This document shows, piece by piece, positions 61,464-64,000 of a stretch of 64,000 nucleotides of DNA. The notes below the pieces were generated by a model, which saw only the letters and a program-made list of their open reading frames with translations, ran no database searches and was not told the origin of the DNA. The first letter of the stretch is position 1. Each line of letters begins with the position of its first letter. The position numbers and the translations under genes were made by a program. The DNA is taken from NCBI RefSeq assembly GCF_900107795.1, contig NZ_FNRL01000025.1:41015-105014 (forward strand). The letters are read 5' to 3'. Source of the DNA: Chitinophaga terrae (ex Kim and Jung 2007) (GTDB taxonomy: Bacteria; Bacteroidota; Bacteroidia; Chitinophagales; Chitinophagaceae).

Positions 61464-63634
61464 CTATTGTTTTTAATCACCATCATCACCAAAACAGTCT
61501 TATTGTGTTTAAAGATAACACAAGCGTTTCAACTTTAAAAACGCTGACCACGAGCAAAGCTGGTGATAGTAAAGAGTTGGCCGAGTTATTAACAGCCTGG
61601 AAACTGATGTGTGACGCCCGGTATATGGCTGAAACCTATGAAGCCAATCGCGCTATCTGCCGCTATGTACATTCCACCTCCCGTGGGCATGAAGCTATTC
61701 AGATAGCCACAGGCCTGCAGTTAAAGCCTTACGACTTTATCTCGCCCTATTATCGGGACGACGCCATGTTACTGGCAATGGGATTCTCGCCCTATGAGCT
61801 GATGTTACAATTGCTGGCTAAAGGTCCCGACCCGTTTTCAGGAGGTCGCTCTTATTATAGTCATCCCAACAACCGGGATGGCAATCGCCCCCAGATTCCC
61901 CACCAGAGCAGCGCTACAGGCATGCAGGCCATTCCTGCCACCGGTATGGCGCAGGGAGTGCAATACCTGGAAAAAGTTCATTCGCCTTTGCTGAAAACCG
62001 GCCCCGCCGGCGAATCGCCTGTGGTAGTATGCGTATTTGGAGATGCTAGTGTAACGGAAGGAGAAGTAAGCGAAGCATTCCAGTTTGCTGTATTGAAACA
62101 ATTACCCATAATTTACCTGGTAGAAGATAATAACTGGGGGATTTCAGCCACCGCCCCGGAAGTAAGGGCTATGGACGCTTACGAATACGCAGCAGGGTTT
62201 AAAGGCCTTGAACGCATGCGTGTTGACGGAAGTGATTTCAACGCCAGTTATGCCGCTATGGAAACGGCTATTGGTTATGTAAGGCAGGAGAGGAAGCCCA
62301 TTCTTGTTCAGGCATGCGTACCGCTGCTGGGCCATCATACTTCCGGTGTCAGGAAAGAATGGTACAGGGCCGCCGACGATCTGGCGAACGACCAATTGAA
62401 TGATCCGTTGCCGAAACTAAGGCAGCTGTTGTGCAAACATGGAGTTGCTGAAAAGACGCTGGACGAAATAGATCGCCAGGCGGCAACTGACATACAGCTG
62501 GCGTTTGAAAAAGCGGTAGCAGCGCCAGATCCCTCACCTGGAACATTTGCTGATCATGTTTTTGCCGTTACCCCGGTAACCGAGGAAACAGGACAGCGTT
62601 CGCCAGCCGGCAAACAGAGATCGGTAATGGTAGATGCTGCATTGCATGCAATAGAGGAAATATTGCAGCAATATCCTGAGGCTATTTTTTTCGGGCAGGA
62701 TGTAGGCAAGCGCCTGGGCGGCGTGTTCAGGGAGGCAGCGACATTGGGCGAAAAATTCGGAGAACATCGTGTATACAATACCGCTATACAGGAAGCATAT
62801 ATCATTGGCGCCACAGCAGGACTTTCGGCTGTGGGAATAAAGCCTATCGTAGAAATCCAGTTTGGGGATTACATCTACCCGGGGATCAACCAATTGGTTT
62901 GCGAGGTTGCCAAGTCCTGCTACCTGAGCAATGGAAAGTTCCCTGTGCAGGCCCTGATCCGCGTTCCGGTTGGAGCATACGGTGGCGGAGGGCCTTACCA
63001 TTCGGGAAGTATAGAGTCTACCTTGTTAAGCATAAAAGGGATTAAGGTAGTATATCCTTCCACTGCAGCTGATATGAAGGGATTGATGAAAGCGGCGTTC
63101 CTGGATCCCAACCCGGTTGTAATGCTGGAGCACAAAGGACTTTACTGGAGCAAGGTGCCTGGTACATTGGAGGCGATGACAATAGAACCGGCCGCCGATT
63201 ATATATTACCTTTAGGAAAGGGAAACATTGTACAGTCAGCGCAGCCCCGTGACATAGAAATGGGTAATACAGCCTGCATCATTACTTATGGAATGGGAGT
63301 GTATTGGGCGAAGGCTGCGGCAAAAAACTTTCCGGGGATGGTAACAATAGTGGATCTTCGGACCCTGTACCCGCTGGACGAAGCACTGATCTACAGCCAG
63401 GTGAAGTTGCATGGCAAATGCCTGGTAATAACAGAAGAGCAATTGAATGCCTCATTTGCAGAAGCTTTGGCGGGCAAGATACAACGCAATTGTTTTCAAT
63501 TCCTGGATGCGCCGGTGGCTACAATTGGGGCAGCGGACCTGCCGGCCGTACCGCTGAACACCGGACTGGAAGCAATGATGCTGCCGGGGGTGGAGAAAGT
63601 GATCAAAGAAATTAACACACTGTTGTCATACTAA
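61457..63634 (+). CDS. Fused 2-oxoacid dehydrogenase E1 (alpha-beta)
   Basis: The thiamine-diphosphate E1 subunit of a branched-chain 2-oxoacid, acetoin or pyruvate dehydrogenase complex, with alpha and beta chains in one 725-residue polypeptide. Alpha half (about 40-370): YVHSTSRGHEAIQIATGLQL, ISPYYRDDAMLLAMGFSPYE and the TPP site VVCVFGDASVTEGEVSEAF followed by EDNNWGISA. Beta half (about 385-725): FFGQDVGKRLGGVFREAATL, VYNTAIQEAYIIGATAGLSA, GAYGGGGPYHSGSIES and VVYPSTAADMKGLMKAAFLD. The substrate is not decided. The MATIVFNHHHHQNS opening is odd but natural-looking. E2 and E3 genes are not in the window. Divergent from marR, under probable MarR control. Confidence 0.93.
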   Translation: MATIVFNHHHHQNSLIVFKDNTSVSTLKTLTTSKAGDSKELAELLTAWKLMCDARYMAETYEANRAICRYVHSTSRGHEAIQIATGLQLKPYDFISPYYRDDAMLLAMGFSPYELMLQLLAKGPDPFSGGRSYYSHPNNRDGNRPQIPHQSSATGMQAIPATGMAQGVQYLEKVHSPLLKTGPAGESPVVVCVFGDASVTEGEVSEAFQFAVLKQLPIIYLVEDNNWGISATAPEVRAMDAYEYAAGFKGLERMRVDGSDFNASYAAMETAIGYVRQERKPILVQACVPLLGHHTSGVRKEWYRAADDLANDQLNDPLPKLRQLLCKHGVAEKTLDEIDRQAATDIQLAFEKAVAAPDPSPGTFADHVFAVTPVTEETGQRSPAGKQRSVMVDAALHAIEEILQQYPEAIFFGQDVGKRLGGVFREAATLGEKFGEHRVYNTAIQEAYIIGATAGLSAVGIKPIVEIQFGDYIYPGINQLVCEVAKSCYLSNGKFPVQALIRVPVGAYGGGGPYHSGSIESTLLSIKGIKVVYPSTAADMKGLMKAAFLDPNPVVMLEHKGLYWSKVPGTLEAMTIEPAADYILPLGKGNIVQSAQPRDIEMGNTACIITYGMGVYWAKAAAKNFPGMVTIVDLRTLYPLDEALIYSQVKLHGKCLVITEEQLNASFAEALAGKIQRNCFQFLDAPVATIGAADLPAVPLNTGLEAMMLPGVEKVIKEINTLLSY

Positions 63635-63635
63635 T

Positions 63636-63673
63636 AAAAAAGCTGCCTCTACGAAGTAGAGACAGCTTTTTAT
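63636..63673 (+). terminator. Intrinsic terminator after the E1 gene
   Basis: AAAAAAGCTGCCTCTAC pairs with GTAGAGACAGCTTTTT around a 4-nt loop (one small mismatch), then TTTTTAT. It is also the 5' exon of the intron that begins at 63674. Confidence 0.85.
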
Positions 63674-64000
63674 GTGTGCCAGGCATGTGTTATATCTCTA
63701 GGGTGCAAGTCCCGAATGCGCTTTGTAGTAGGAAGCATTAGCCAATAGCAAGGGTGTCCACTGTAAAGTGGAATCTGAAGGAAGCTGGCGGCAAACATCC
63801 GGGCCGACGAACAGAAACTGTATACAAGGCGGGGTTACAAGGGTGATGTTGCATAAGAAACAAAAACCCGATACTACACAGATTGTAACAACGTAAATGC
63901 AGCGGCTACATGGATGGAAAGCGATAACACTTACCCTGGGAGGCCCTGTTTTTTTTTTACAGGGAGTCAGCCGAGGTCATAGTAGGCAGGGAAACGAGCC
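63674..64000 (+). mobile_element. Group IIC intron, 5' part (runs off the window)
   Basis: A self-splicing mobile ribozyme. It opens GTGTGCC (the GUGYG 5' end), then GGCATG, AGGGTGCAAGTCCCGAA, AGCAAGGGTGTCCACTG, GTGGAATCTGAAGGAAGC and GGCGGCAAAC, then CTTACCCTGGGAGG and GGGAGTCAGCCGAGGTCATA near the right edge. These words match, in order, the Oceanobacillus iheyensis group IIC intron as I remember it. The ORF-bearing domain IV and its reverse transcriptase would lie beyond base 64000. The insertion directly after a terminator stem and T run is the class IIC target preference. Only part is visible; whether it is intact is unknown. Confidence 0.9.

Noticed and set aside
61457..61500. HHHH near the start of the E1 protein as a sign of cloning artefact
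   Set aside because: The stretch has only four histidines, is flanked by ordinary sequence and has no vector-like bases, so it is most likely natural.

Overview
The window reads as chromosomal DNA of a Bacteroidota bacterium, most likely family Chitinophagaceae. The grounds are gene content (FecR with DUF4974, DUF5916 barrel proteins, CcmB/CcmC/CcmD, single-chain fused E1 dehydrogenase), many Sec or lipoprotein signals ending in AQ-type cleavage sites, few Shine-Dalgarno sequences, and promoter elements of the Bacteroidota type (TTTG and TAnnTTTG). I see no tRNA, rRNA, CRISPR array or insertion sequence. One mobile element, the 5' part of a group IIC intron, enters at the right edge.

Regions. 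1-6.2 kb: the end of a GH20 beta-hexosaminidase, a DUF5916 outer-membrane barrel protein, and a thioredoxin-fold protein without its redox cysteines. 6.4-12.4 kb: a small HTH protein, a LytTR regulator with a dead receiver, an mprF-like lipid aminoacyl transferase followed by an AcvB/VirJ-like hydrolase, then a TetR regulator and a universal stress protein. 12.9-22.4 kb: an exported fucoside-degrading block (GH29, an unassigned TIM-barrel glycosidase, GH29, GH95) with a LuxR-type regulator inside it; no SusC/SusD pair is in the window. 22.4-25.6 kb: a polypeptide joining sigma-70-like, anti-sigma-like, membrane and TPR parts, divergent from a FecR protein without a TonB receptor, followed by a MarR regulator. 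26-33.6 kb: uxuA, glycerate 2-kinase, a Spy-like protein, and two amidohydrolase-like exported proteins, partly degenerate. 33.7-35.9 kb: tyrS and a TapB/DUF3108-like protein. 35.9-41.8 kb: a six-gene minus-strand nucleotide-sugar operon (DegT, ugd, uxs-like, rfbB, rfbC, rfbD). 41.9-64 kb: mostly housekeeping genes (waaA, tdk, accC, ccmBCD, glutamate dehydrogenase, AMP nucleosidase, a DppD-DppF-type ATPase, queA, ispD, radC, prs, rplY, pth, an FAH-family enzyme, MarR, fused 2-oxoacid dehydrogenase E1).

Non-coding structure is prominent. At least four long, nested inverted repeats sharing a core like TTTCACGCAAAGG / AAGAGGCATAAGGA / AAGGAAGCAAAG fill intergenic gaps, usually exactly between gene 3' ends. 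Several clean intrinsic terminators are visible. The last one (after the E1 gene) is followed immediately by the group IIC intron, which matches the known preference of this intron class for terminator stems.

The observations I consider most worth following are the long-hairpin repeat family, the sigma/anti-sigma/TPR fusion with its divergent FecR, the tandem TTGC-N4-GCAA operators over the E1 start codon, the coupled ten-codon leader ORF before the LuxR-type gene, and the cluster of minus-strand terminators in the gene-free 12.4-12.9 kb stretch.
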